A program made the position numbers and the translations under genes. A stretch of DNA of 64,000 nt from JAEUHZ01 sp964552795 (GTDB taxonomy: Bacteria; Planctomycetota; UBA1135; GCA-002686595). Location of the stretch: NCBI GenBank assembly GCA_964552795.1, contig CAZKIO010000002.1, positions 62,001 to 126,000 of the forward strand. The letters are read 5' to 3'. Below, piece after piece: positions 20,441-30,170 of this stretch. Within the stretch, counting starts at the first letter, position 1; each line of letters opens with the position of its first letter. The notes under the pieces were generated by a model. That model searched no databases, had not been told where the DNA came from, and saw only the letters and a program-made list of their open reading frames with translations.

Positions 20441-20550
20441 GGAACTGTCCCAGACGGCTGTGCTTCCACCACCGTCGGTGCCGATCCCCGGCTCCGCCCA
20501 CAGCCCGTGGCGCCCCACACGAAAAAGCACAGCGGGCTGGGACAGTTCCC
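20440..20550. repeat. 111-bp inverted-repeat element (REP/BIME- or MITE-like)
   Basis: GGGAACTGTCCCAG (20440-20453) and CTGTGCTT (20458-20465) are mirrored exactly by AAGCACAG (20525-20532) and CTGGGACAGTTCCC (20537-20550). The 4-base gaps differ (ACGG versus GCGG). The arms are thus 26 bp with 22 matching positions around a 59-base centre. The outer 14-mer is itself nearly palindromic (GGGA...TCCC). It lies between the convergent flippase and CHAT genes, where it could also stop transcription from both sides. Short terminal arms and lack of coding capacity suggest a REP pair or a miniature transposable element. Confidence 0.75.
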
Positions 20551-20573
20551 GCCTTGGGCGGGATCGGTTCGCG

Positions 20574-23500
20574 TCAGTCGGGCTCGCCGCTCAACACCCA
20601 GGCCGCCCAGTCGCGGGGCGCGTGTCCGGCCGCGCGCAGTGCGGACTTCGCGTTCCACAGGGCCTGATCCTTGGTTTCGCCGCCGCGCCAAAGGCGCGCG
20701 TAGAACTCCTGGAAGAACAGTCTCGTGGCCTGGTCGTCGACCTTCCACAGCGACGTGATCGCCGATCTTGCGCCGGCCGCGTGCAGCGCGACCCGCATTG
20801 ACTGCACGGCGCGCCCGCCGCGCACGACCCCCAGGCTCGTCTCACAGGCCGAGAGCACCGCCAGGCCGCATTCTGCGAGGTCGAATCCGGCGAGCTCCTC
20901 GGCGGTGAGCACGCCCGGTTCGGCGCCGGCGTCGTCCGTCGGTGCGTTTGCGCCGGCCAGCGCCAGCCCGCAGAGGCTGAGCGGTGCCAGGCTGGCGGCT
21001 GGATCCTCGGCACCGTCCGCGCCGCGGTCGGCGGCGAACCAGCCGTGGGTCGCCAGGTGGATCCAGTGCGCCGAGGGCAGGGCTTCGAGGAGGGCCGCGC
21101 GCCCGGCGTCGGCTCCCGTGAGGAGCCTCACCGCTCCGCCCCGCTCGCGCACGAAAAGGTCTGCGACCGCGCGTGCCTCCTCGGCCGCACCGGGCAGGGT
21201 GGACCAGCGCGTCCGGCCCGCGGCGCGGCCGGGTTGCGCGTCCACCGGGCCGGCGTCGCCGGCGCCATAGTCCGCACCGCCGAGCACGACCATGCGTTCG
21301 CGTGCGGGGGCGGCCGCAGCAGTTCGCGCGGGCGCGCCCAACCGGTCCGCGGCGAACCGCGCCAGCGAGCTCGCGACGACGACGCCCATCCGATCCCCGA
21401 CGCAGCCGTCCGTCAGGGGCAGCGCGTCGAACGCCACCATGTGCAGGACGTCGTCCAGGGCCAGGTGCAGGCGCCGCACGCCCGGCAGCGACTCCACGAC
21501 CGGATCGAGCACGAGTTGCCGCAAGGCGCTCCCCGGTGGCTCCGCGTTCGCCACCGCAGGCGCGCTCGCGACAGCCACGCCGCGCGCGGGCGCCGGGGAA
21601 CCGGCGCGCAATGCGTCGCGCCAGGCTTCCACGGCGGCCTCGATCGGCTCGGCCGGCCCGAGATCGATGCGCATCAGGCTTGCGTCCGGTGTCACGACCC
21701 AGGCGAGGAACGCGGGATCGGCGATCCGTACGTGGCCGGGAGCGATCGCCGGCCGCGGACGCTGCACGCGGCGGATCGAGACCGCGGCTTCGCCGTCCTT
21801 CAGCGCCGCGGCGAGAGCGACCACCGAGACCTCGGGCGGCACGTGGCCGCGTGCCACCAGATCCTTGTGCAGTCGGGCCTCGAGCTCATCGCGTTCGCGC
21901 ACGTGGCGCTCGAGTTCGTCGACCGTGGTCCCCGGGCCCGGCACGGCCCGGCGCAGGGACCGCACATGCGCCGCGAGCGGCTCGAGATCGGGCGGGACGG
22001 GCCCGTACCGCAGGTCGGCGCCCGCCTCCAACCCGCGCAGCATCTCGAGCGCCTCGAACACCGCGGTCGCGGCCGCCGAGCCCTGCGCGACGGCGTACAT
22101 GGCGGGATCCAGGAGCCGCGAGAGCGAGCGCGCGCGCTCGCCGACCGCGCGCGGCGCGTCGAGACGCGCCGCCCGCACCTCGGGTCGCAGGTGCACGGCG
22201 AGCTGTCCGGCGTGCCGCTCGATCGCCTCCGCGTCGCCCAGTTCGCGGTCGAGGGTCAGCAGGTTGGAGAGGGCGTGCAACGTGATGTCGCGCGCCTCGG
22301 CCGGCGGCATGCCGGCCGCGAGCTGCACGACCTCGTCGAGGAGCGCGCGGGCGCCCTCGACATGACCCAATGCGTGGAGGGCGCCGGCCAGGACCGTCCG
22401 CGCGTTCTGTGCGTCGCGGTGTTCCGGCGCGACGACGCGCAGCGAGAGATCGAGGGCGTGCTGGCCCGCCTCGCGCGCGCCGGCCGCGTCGTCGAGCCCC
22501 AGGCGGACGTCGGTCAGCGTCTTGTACACGGCCGCCAGGAACCGCTCCTGCCCGGGTGACCGTGACAGCGGGGCCTCGAGGATGGACTCGAGCTCCCGGG
22601 CGGCCTGCTCGTTCCGGCCCTCGCGGTGCAGCGCGTTCGCCAGCGACACGCGGGCCACGAGCACGGCCCGATGTTCCGGCCCCAATTGCGCCGTCCGCAC
22701 GGCGATCGCCTTCTCGAGCAGCGCGCGTCCTCCGGCCGCGTCGCCGATCCTGAGCAGGACCGCCGCGAGGTTCTGCCGCGAGCGCTGGAGGTCGGGGTGT
22801 GCGTCCGCGAAGTGACGCTCGCCGCGCGCCAGGGCCAGCTCCATGAGCCGGCGTGCGCCCAGCACGTCTCCTGCGTCCGCCTTCACCGCGGCGAGCGAGT
22901 TGCGCGCGGCGAGGAGCCTGGCGTCGGTCTCGGGGAGCAGGCGTTCACGGATCGCCAGCACGGCCTCCATGTCTACGAGTGCCGCCTCCACCCGGCCCAG
23001 TGCGTGTCGCGCCGAGCCGCGTTCGAGCTGCATCGCGAGTCGCAAGGGGTCTCCCGGCGCGGTGTCGGCCGGCGCCGCGTCGAGCGCCTCCGTGAGCGCG
23101 CGCTCGCAGTCCGCGTATTGGCCGAGCTGCCGCAGCACGCAGGCATCCACGTAGCGTGCCTCCAGGAGGTCGGCGTCCCCGGGCGGTCGCCGCGCAGCAA
23201 GGTCGGCGACCCAGCGCGCGGTGATCGCGCGCGCACCCGCGGCGTCTCCGGCGCTGAGCAGGATCGAGGCCGTGTTCCGCCGTGCGGCCTGCAGCTCGCG
23301 TCCGCGGTCGGCGCCGGCCTCGCGCACCGCCAGCGCTTCCGTGGACAGGCGTGTCGACTGCGCCACGTCGCCGAGCGCGTACCGGGTCACGGCGAGGTCC
23401 TCCATCGCCTTGAGGCGCACCGCGTCGTCGGCCGGCACCGTGCGATCGAGCACCGCCAAGGCCTCCTCCTGCAGCGCCCGTGCCCGTCGCGGGTCGCCGC

Positions 23501-24104
23501 CGCGCCCGGCGTGGACCGCGGTGCGCATCCGCGCGCGCTGGAGCGCGAGGTCGTCGGGGTCGTGCGCGCGCAGGGCGTCGACGAGGCCCAGTTCGGCCTC
23601 GCGCACGGCTCCGGGAAGGTCGCCGCTCTCCTCGGCTGCGGCCGCCAGCTCGTAGCGCAGCGCCGCGCGCTCGGCCGCACGCTCGGCCGGTGCGCCAGCG
23701 CAGGCCGTGCGCGCGAGAGCCAGTCGGTCCTCGAAGTGCGCGCGGTCCCCGGCCCGCAGACCGACCAGCGCGGCGCGCACCCAGGCGGACGCGTGGAGGG
23801 GATCGAAGTCCGCGAGCGACCCGGCTTCGAGGACCCCGGCCGCGGTGTCGACGTCGCGCAGAGCCGCCGCTCGATCGCCGGCGGCGAGAGCTGCCGACGC
23901 CTGCGCGAGCAGCGCGTGCGCGCGCTCCGCCGCGCGCGCGGAGGGCGACGCCGTGCCGGGCTCGTTCGCAGGCACCACCTCGGCCGCGGGCGGCGGCACG
24001 GGCTCGCGCACGAGACTGCTGCTGGGGGCGGGCTTCGTCGGAGTCCGGAGCCCGCCGCACGAGACGAGCATCAGGACGCCAACGAGTGCGAGTCGCGTCG
24101 GCAC
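20574..24104 (-). CDS. Lipoprotein with TPR repeats and a C-terminal CHAT peptidase domain
   Basis: A 1176-residue protein. The N-terminus has a lipoprotein signal with lipobox LVSC (acylated C16). Residues about 60-680 are tandem tetratricopeptide-like helical pairs (many ALxxRExxLGxxHP-type segments). The C-terminal third is a CHAT domain, a caspase-like cysteine peptidase fold, with the His and Cys in the expected motifs: LATHGWF (about H1020) and LSACETSLG (about C1087). The GARSAITSLWKVDD segment that follows is also typical. It would sit on the outer side of a membrane, tethered by lipid. The substrate is unknown. The GTG start is preceded by a TAGCAT hexamer. It is divergent from the PH-domain operon. 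Confidence 0.9.
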   Translation of the reverse strand: MPTRLALVGVLMLVSCGGLRTPTKPAPSSSLVREPVPPPAAEVVPANEPGTASPSARAAERAHALLAQASAALAAGDRAAALRDVDTAAGVLEAGSLADFDPLHASAWVRAALVGLRAGDRAHFEDRLALARTACAGAPAERAAERAALRYELAAAAEESGDLPGAVREAELGLVDALRAHDPDDLALQRARMRTAVHAGRGGDPRRARALQEEALAVLDRTVPADDAVRLKAMEDLAVTRYALGDVAQSTRLSTEALAVREAGADRGRELQAARRNTASILLSAGDAAGARAITARWVADLAARRPPGDADLLEARYVDACVLRQLGQYADCERALTEALDAAPADTAPGDPLRLAMQLERGSARHALGRVEAALVDMEAVLAIRERLLPETDARLLAARNSLAAVKADAGDVLGARRLMELALARGERHFADAHPDLQRSRQNLAAVLLRIGDAAGGRALLEKAIAVRTAQLGPEHRAVLVARVSLANALHREGRNEQAARELESILEAPLSRSPGQERFLAAVYKTLTDVRLGLDDAAGAREAGQHALDLSLRVVAPEHRDAQNARTVLAGALHALGHVEGARALLDEVVQLAAGMPPAEARDITLHALSNLLTLDRELGDAEAIERHAGQLAVHLRPEVRAARLDAPRAVGERARSLSRLLDPAMYAVAQGSAAATAVFEALEMLRGLEAGADLRYGPVPPDLEPLAAHVRSLRRAVPGPGTTVDELERHVRERDELEARLHKDLVARGHVPPEVSVVALAAALKDGEAAVSIRRVQRPRPAIAPGHVRIADPAFLAWVVTPDASLMRIDLGPAEPIEAAVEAWRDALRAGSPAPARGVAVASAPAVANAEPPGSALRQLVLDPVVESLPGVRRLHLALDDVLHMVAFDALPLTDGCVGDRMGVVVASSLARFAADRLGAPARTAAAAPARERMVVLGGADYGAGDAGPVDAQPGRAAGRTRWSTLPGAAEEARAVADLFVRERGGAVRLLTGADAGRAALLEALPSAHWIHLATHGWFAADRGADGAEDPAASLAPLSLCGLALAGANAPTDDAGAEPGVLTAEELAGFDLAECGLAVLSACETSLGVVRGGRAVQSMRVALHAAGARSAITSLWKVDDQATRLFFQEFYARLWRGGETKDQALWNAKSALRAAGHAPRDWAAWVLSGEPD

Positions 24105-24130
24105 GGGAAGTTCCTGGGAGGACCGGCCTC

Positions 24131-24136
24131 ATGCTA
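24131..24136 (-). promoter_or_regulatory. -10-like TAGCAT (minus strand) before the CHAT gene
   Basis: Read on the minus strand TAGCAT lies 26 bases before the GTG start at 24104, with AGGA in between. Together with TAGGAT at 24223 on the other strand it makes this 131-base gap a divergent promoter region. Confidence 0.4.
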
Positions 24137-24222
24137 GCGCCGGGTCGATCTTCCCGCCCAGGCCGGAAACCGGCGCCGGTCGCCCCTGTCGGGCGGGGCC
24201 TGGGACCGAGCCAGCGATCCGC

Positions 24223-24228
24223 TAGGAT
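24223..24228 (+). promoter_or_regulatory. -10-like TAGGAT before the PH-domain/ion-channel operon
   Basis: TAGGAT lies only 7 bases before ATG 24236 and sits inside the inverted repeat GATCC-GCTA-GGATC. The spacing implies a leaderless transcript. Confidence 0.45.
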
Positions 24229-24235
24229 CCCGGCC

Positions 24236-24781
24236 ATGGCGGACTCCCAGGACGCCGACCGCGACGCGCGGATCCAGGCGCTCGCGCGTCCCGATCCCAA
24301 GCTGCTCGTGCACTACGCGATCCTGTCGCTGGCCGCGCTGTTCGCCGCGCCGATCGTGTTCGTGCCGCTCTTCTTCCGCTACCACACGCTGCGCTACAAG
24401 CTCGACGCGGACGGCATCAGCGCCTCGTGGGGCATCCTGTTCCGCCGCGAGGTGCACCTGACCTACAAGCGCATCCAGGACATCCACGTGAAGCGCAACC
24501 TGATCGAGCGCTGGCTGGGCATCGGACGCGTCGAGGTGCAGACCGCCTCGGGTTCGAGCAGCGCGGAGCTCGTGTTCGAGGGCCTGCTCGACACCGACGC
24601 CATGCGCGACTACCTATACCGGCGCATGCGCGGGCACGAGGCCGTTGCCGCAGAGCCGGCTGCGCGAGCGGACGCGGGCGCGGCGACGCAGGACGCGGTC
24701 CTCGTGCTCCTGCGCTCGATCCACAAGGAGCTGGAGGGCGCGCGCCAGGCGCTGGAGCTCCGCCGGGGTCCGGGCGCGTGA
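24236..24781 (+). CDS. Bacterial PH (bPH2/YdbS-like) membrane protein, first copy
   Basis: A 181-residue protein with one or two membrane helices near residues 27-47 (YAILSLAALFAAPIVFVPLFF). A bacterial pleckstrin-homology domain follows: LRYKLDADGISASWGILFRREVHLTYKRIQDIHVKRNLIERWLGIGRVEVQTASG. The Y(K/R)RIQDI and LxxGxV(E/D)VQTASG motifs are the family hallmark. The C-terminal 45 residues look helical. The open frame extends far upstream, but ATG 24236 is set by the TAGGAT hexamer. It overlaps the next gene (GTGA). The function of this family is unclear; membrane-associated scaffolding is usual. Confidence 0.82.
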   Translation: MADSQDADRDARIQALARPDPKLLVHYAILSLAALFAAPIVFVPLFFRYHTLRYKLDADGISASWGILFRREVHLTYKRIQDIHVKRNLIERWLGIGRVEVQTASGSSSAELVFEGLLDTDAMRDYLYRRMRGHEAVAAEPAARADAGAATQDAVLVLLRSIHKELEGARQALELRRGPGA

Positions 24782-25500
24782 AGGGCCTCGTCTACGGCCT
24801 GCTGCGCCTGCCCGAGGGCCTGCCGCAAACGCCGGCGGGCAGCTACCGCTCGGTGGAGGTGTTCCGCGCCAGCCCGCGCTGGCTGACGTACCGCTACGTG
24901 CAGGTGGCCTTGTTCGGCGCGATCGTCCTGTTGGGCCTCGCGATCGCGACGATCGCGGTCGCCGTCGCGGGAGAGCCGGCCGGCGCCGCCGTGCTGGCGC
25001 TCGCGTGCTTCGCGGGGTTCGTGCCTCTAGCCGTGGCGGTGTTCTGCGTGCGCATCGAGTACGAGCTGCGCACCTACATCGTCACGGATCGTTCGCTGCG
25101 CGTGCGCCAGGGCGCGTTCATCGTCGAGGAGATGACGCTGACTTACGCCAACGTGCAGAACCTCTCGATCGAGCAGGGCCCCGTGCAGCGCCTGTTCGGC
25201 ATCTTCGACCTGCACGTGCAGACCGCGGGCGGCGGCGCGTCGGCCGGCAAGCACGAGGGCCGCGGCGCGCGCGCGCACACCGTGATCCTCGCCGGCCTGG
25301 AGGACCCCCGCGCGATGCGCGAGAAGCTCCTGGCCTACGTGCGCGCGGCGCAGACCGGTTCGGGCCTGGGCGACCCGGACGACGCGCAGCGGCCGGCCGC
25401 GGCGGCGCCGAGCGCGGCGTGGACCGCGGCGCTGCGCGACGTCCAGCGCGCGGCCGCGGGGCTGGCGAACGCCGCGCGCGAGTTCCGCGGACTGTCATGA
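24778..25500 (+). CDS. Bacterial PH (bPH2/YdbS-like) membrane protein, second copy
   Basis: A 240-residue paralogue of the preceding protein. Two hydrophobic helices (about residues 40-62 and 66-86) are followed by the PH motif YELRTYIVTDRSLRVRQGAFIVEEMTLTYANVQNLSIEQGPVQRLFGIFDLHVQTAGGG. A glycine-rich insert comes next, then an Ala-rich C-terminal helix. GTG 24778 overlaps the first copy and its stop overlaps the channel gene (ATGA), so all three are translated together. Pairs of such proteins occur as YdbS/YdbT in other bacteria; coupling to an ion channel is less usual. Confidence 0.82.
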   Translation: MKGLVYGLLRLPEGLPQTPAGSYRSVEVFRASPRWLTYRYVQVALFGAIVLLGLAIATIAVAVAGEPAGAAVLALACFAGFVPLAVAVFCVRIEYELRTYIVTDRSLRVRQGAFIVEEMTLTYANVQNLSIEQGPVQRLFGIFDLHVQTAGGGASAGKHEGRGARAHTVILAGLEDPRAMREKLLAYVRAAQTGSGLGDPDDAQRPAAAAPSAAWTAALRDVQRAAAGLANAAREFRGLS

Positions 25501-26321
25501 GCGCGGACGGGCCGCGGACCGGCTGGCGCGAGCGCCTGCGGATCATCATCTTCGAGGCCGACACGCCCGGCGGCAAGGCGTTCGACGTCGCGCTGATCGT
25601 GTGCATCCTGCTGAGCGTCCTGGCCGTGACGCTCGACAGCGTGGAGGCGATCCGCGCGCGGCACGGCGTCCTGCTGCTGGCGCTGGAGTGGGCCTTCACG
25701 ATCCTGTTCACGGTCGAGTACGCCCTGCGCCTCGTGTCCGCGCGCCAGCCCCTGCGCTACGCCCGGAGCTTCTTCGGGCTCGTGGACATCCTGGCGATCC
25801 TGCCCACGTACCTGAGCCTGTTCTTCGCCGGCAGCCAGTACCTGCTCGTCGTGCGGATCCTGCGCGTGCTGCGCGTGTTCCGCGTCCTCAAGATCGTGCA
25901 GTACGTGGGGGAGGCGCAACTCCTCGTGCGCGCGCTGCGCGCCAGCCGCCGCAAGATCACGATCTTCCTCTCGTTCGTGATGACCGTCGTCGTCGTGATC
26001 GGCGCGGTGATGTACCTGATCGAGGGGGCGGACAGCGGTTTCACGAGCATTCCGCGCGGCATCTACTGGGCGATCGTGACGCTGACCACGGTGGGCTACG
26101 GCGACATCGCGCCGCAGACCCCGGCCGGGCAGGCGCTGGCGGCGCTGATCATGATCCTGGGCTACGGGATCCTGGCGGTGCCGACCGGCATCGTGACGCT
26201 GGAGCTGGCCGAGGCCGCGCGGGTCGGCGGCGCGGCGGCGCGCTCCTGCCCGGCCTGCCGGGCGCAGGGCCACGACGTGGACGCGCGGCACTGCAAGCAC
26301 TGCGGTGCGCGCCTGGGGTGA
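25497..26321 (+). CDS. Voltage-gated-type potassium channel with C-terminal zinc ribbon
   Basis: A 274-residue six-helix channel subunit. The S4 voltage-sensor helix carries regularly spaced arginines (VVRILRVLRVFRVLKI, about residues 118-133). The selectivity filter is TTVGYGD at 197-203, that of a potassium channel. The C-terminus has two Cys pairs (CPAC and CKHC, the latter in CKHCGARL), a small zinc ribbon that may sense metal or redox state or aid tetramer assembly. The ATG at 25497 overlaps the upstream PH-domain gene. The operon bPH2-bPH2-channel suggests the two PH proteins act on or with the channel in the inner membrane. Confidence 0.9.
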   Translation: MSADGPRTGWRERLRIIIFEADTPGGKAFDVALIVCILLSVLAVTLDSVEAIRARHGVLLLALEWAFTILFTVEYALRLVSARQPLRYARSFFGLVDILAILPTYLSLFFAGSQYLLVVRILRVLRVFRVLKIVQYVGEAQLLVRALRASRRKITIFLSFVMTVVVVIGAVMYLIEGADSGFTSIPRGIYWAIVTLTTVGYGDIAPQTPAGQALAALIMILGYGILAVPTGIVTLELAEAARVGGAAARSCPACRAQGHDVDARHCKHCGARLG

Positions 26322-26425
26322 CAAGGACACTCTCCTCGGGGCTAGGACCTGGAGGGCTTTCGGGTCCGAAGGTACGGGTGTACGCTGATCCTGCTCGTGG
26401 ACGTCACCTTGCCGGAGGCCCAGCG

Positions 26426-27960
<1,535 letters not shown>

Positions 27961-27971
27961 GGAGGATGATC

Positions 27972-29324
27972 ATGCGCTCGTGCATGCCCACTCGAGTCGG
28001 ATCGGTAGCAGCGATCCTGTTGCTTCCCATTGCGGGGCAACTAGGGGCGGCGCCGTGCCGTACACAGGTGACGATGCCGGTTCTCGCGCCTTGGGCAACA
28101 GGGAAGGTTCATTCCCTGGTCTATTCAACTGCCAATGGGACGTGGGCATCGACGCACGGCGCATTGATGCCGGGGTCCGACGTCATCTACAACAACACCG
28201 TCCTCAGCTCCATTTTCGGTCCCATGGGGCAGGGGCAGACGTGGTACACGGCTGGGCTCGTCCCGAGCCCTACTCATCCACCCATCTCTGTGCTCAGGCC
28301 AGGGTGCGCAACCGAGTACCTCATCGCTGGGTTTGAGTTTGGCTATTGCACGGATCAGCCATTCGTGGACCTGGAACTTGAGTTCTACGATCAGTTCGTT
28401 CCATGCGCGGCGCTGCACACGGACCCGATCAAGGCACTGATCTCTCTCCCCGGGTTGCCGGGATCCCCCACGCCCGGAACGCAGGTGTGCTTCGTCGTCA
28501 CCGTCGACCTGCGAGGGCCGGCCGGCGGGCAGACCTTCTGGCTCGAGGCGGACGGCGATGGCAGCTACACCCCCCCCTATCTGTCACTGAATCAATTCGG
28601 TTTCGGCTTCCGGGTGACCAGCCCTGTCGGCGCCAACACGGGTCCCCTGCTGGGCGGCAATGGTTCGTCCAACCCGGTCGGAACACGATGGTGGATTCCG
28701 TCCGTTGACTACGGGCAACCGGGGACCGGGCGGGCGTCGAACGGCAACCTCGAGGTCCAGCCTCTGGGCAGTTGCATCGACATGGATCCTCTGGCCGAGG
28801 CCATGTACCTACGGCTCTTCTCGGATGCCTGCGGCGCGCTCGCCGGCGAGCCGTTCTGCACGGGTGATGGCAGCGCTACGCCTTGCCCATGCGGCAACTC
28901 CAGCCCGCCGCTCAATCACGAAGGGTGCCGAAACTCGATCAATGGAGTCAACGGAGGACGCTTCGAAGCCACCGGCTTGGCCAGCATCTCGGGCGACACG
29001 GTCATCCTCAAGGCGCTCCGTCTGCCAGCCACCACGTCGGTGCTCTTCTTCCAGGGGACAACTCGCCAGGGTGGCGGCCTCGGCAGCGTCTTCGGCGATG
29101 GACTGCGCTGCGCGGGTGGATCCGTCATGCGCCTTGGGACCCAGCTCGCCAGCGCTGGCGAGGCCGCCTACCCAGGGTCCGCCGATCCGGCCGTCGCCGC
29201 GCAAGGGGGCGTGGCGAGCCCCGGCACGCGCACGTACCAGGCTTGGTACCGCAACTCCGCGGCGTACTGCACCGCGGCCGTGTTCAACCTGACCAATGGC
29301 TGGGAGATTGCCTGGCAATCCTGA
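27972..29324 (+). CDS. Secreted protein with the six-Cys C-terminal domain
   Basis: A 450-residue protein with a signal peptide (MRSCMPTRVGSVAAILLLPIAG, cleavage near residue 26-30). The middle part (about 30-290) is a beta-rich region I cannot assign, with several scattered cysteines. Residues 295-450 are the six-Cys domain shared with the proteins at 15058 and 51293: FCTGDGSATPCPCGN, LFFQGTT, FGDGLRCAGG, YQAWYRN and a final YC. ATG 27972 is 6 bases after AGGGAGG; the ATG at 27966 is too close. It is 11 bases after the phase-variable gene, so the two are an operon. Both are lower in GC (near 60% in places) and use more A/T-ending codons than the rest of the window, which suggests acquisition or relaxed selection. 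Confidence 0.82.
   Translation: MRSCMPTRVGSVAAILLLPIAGQLGAAPCRTQVTMPVLAPWATGKVHSLVYSTANGTWASTHGALMPGSDVIYNNTVLSSIFGPMGQGQTWYTAGLVPSPTHPPISVLRPGCATEYLIAGFEFGYCTDQPFVDLELEFYDQFVPCAALHTDPIKALISLPGLPGSPTPGTQVCFVVTVDLRGPAGGQTFWLEADGDGSYTPPYLSLNQFGFGFRVTSPVGANTGPLLGGNGSSNPVGTRWWIPSVDYGQPGTGRASNGNLEVQPLGSCIDMDPLAEAMYLRLFSDACGALAGEPFCTGDGSATPCPCGNSSPPLNHEGCRNSINGVNGGRFEATGLASISGDTVILKALRLPATTSVLFFQGTTRQGGGLGSVFGDGLRCAGGSVMRLGTQLASAGEAAYPGSADPAVAAQGGVASPGTRTYQAWYRNSAAYCTAAVFNLTNGWEIAWQS
28854..29321 (+). other. Coding segment of the shared six-Cys C-terminal domain (copy B)
   Basis: Residues 295-450 of the 450-residue secreted protein. With copy C (52373-52828) it shares FCxGDG, CPCGN, FFQGTT or YFQGTT, FGDGLRCAGG, RLGT, Y(P)xxAD, RTYQxWYRN and FNLxNG. 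It occupies the extreme C-terminus. Confidence 0.75.
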
Positions 29325-29629
29325 GGCGGTCATCGCGGACGTCACTCACGACCTGCGGCAGCTCACCTGACCCAGGACCCTGGCTGGCAACGTGAGTCCA
29401 TCGCACGGGAGCGGTGCGGGGTCCCTCACCGAGTCGGGCGCTGGGTTCACCGGGGCGTGGTCGTCAGTACCGTGCACAGACCGCAACCTGCGTCGTCGGA
29501 GGAAGAGCACTCGACGGTGCGCCTGCGCCGCCGGGATCCTCCCGGGGGCCGGCCATCGCCAGACACCAGGACACGATGTCAGCGTGGAGCCGAGCCGCCG
29601 AGAGGTCGATGGGGCGACTATCGGGGCCC
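29325..29629. other. 305-base stretch with no recognisable gene
   Basis: The sequence keeps the lower GC of the two secreted-protein genes before it. I see no credible start with ribosome site, no tRNA and no strong hairpin. It separates the secreted-protein operon from the convergent small gene at 29630-29986. Confidence 0.5.
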
Positions 29630-29986
29630 TCAGATCTCGAGCCGCTCCGCCACGAAGCGGTAGCGCGCGCCGCCGGCCGTCGCCTCGTAGGCCATCGTCC
29701 CGATGCTGCCGGGGATCAGGATGCGCAGCGGATGGTCGTCGTCCAGGCGGCAGCCGAGCGCCTCGAGCTCGCGCAGCGCGCGCGCGACCTCGCGGCGCTG
29801 ATCCTCCAGTCGCGCGCGCAGGTCGCGCAGCGCGCGGAAGTACCGCGGGCCGCCGCGGCGGGCGCGCGCCAGCGCGTCCTTCAGATCCTCGATCGCGTGC
29901 CCGCGCTCGGCGAGCTCGCGGCCGATCGAATGCAAGAGCGGCAGGATGCGCAGCGCCTGGTCCGTGGCGTAGGTCTTCGTTCCCAT
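29630..29986 (-). CDS. Small helical protein, possibly DUF2203-like
   Basis: A 118-residue cytoplasmic protein. Its opening (TYATDQALRILPLLHSIGRELAERG) and long charged helix up to ELEALGCRLDDD resemble DUF2203 proteins. The C-terminal strand region (LRILIPGSIGTMAYEATAGG) matches that family poorly. No catalytic motif is visible. The ATG at 29986 follows GGAGG with good spacing. It is transcribed divergently from the glycosyltransferase at 30171 and convergently with the secreted-protein pair. Confidence 0.6.
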   Translation of the reverse strand: MGTKTYATDQALRILPLLHSIGRELAERGHAIEDLKDALARARRGGPRYFRALRDLRARLEDQRREVARALRELEALGCRLDDDHPLRILIPGSIGTMAYEATAGGARYRFVAERLEI

Positions 29987-30140
29987 GGCGTCCTCCGGCA
30001 GGCTTCCGACGCGGCGCGGCCGGCGCGGGTTCGGACTTTCCGGAATCGGCGCCGCAGCCCCCCTGGCGGGACGCGCCGGCGCGGGGCGGGAGCGCGGAAT
30101 CGGCGCCGACGGGGCGCGCGGAACGGGGCGCCGGCCGGGC

Positions 30141-30146
30141 TAGGAT
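30141..30146 (+). promoter_or_regulatory. -10-like TAGGAT before the glycosyltransferase at 30171
   Basis: TAGGAT lies 24 bases before GTG 30171. No Shine-Dalgarno is seen between them. Confidence 0.45.
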
Positions 30147-30170
30147 GCTCCGCCCCCCGGATCCGGCGAC

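Noticed and set aside
20574..24104. CHAT protein as part of a type III-E CRISPR or other defence island
   Set aside because: No CRISPR repeats, Cas7-11-like gene or other defence genes are in the window, and the lipoprotein signal argues for an envelope role.
29457..29663. A 68-codon plus-strand frame in the gap after the secreted-protein pair
   Set aside because: No ribosome site, Arg/Pro-rich low-complexity product, and it runs into the opposite-strand small gene.
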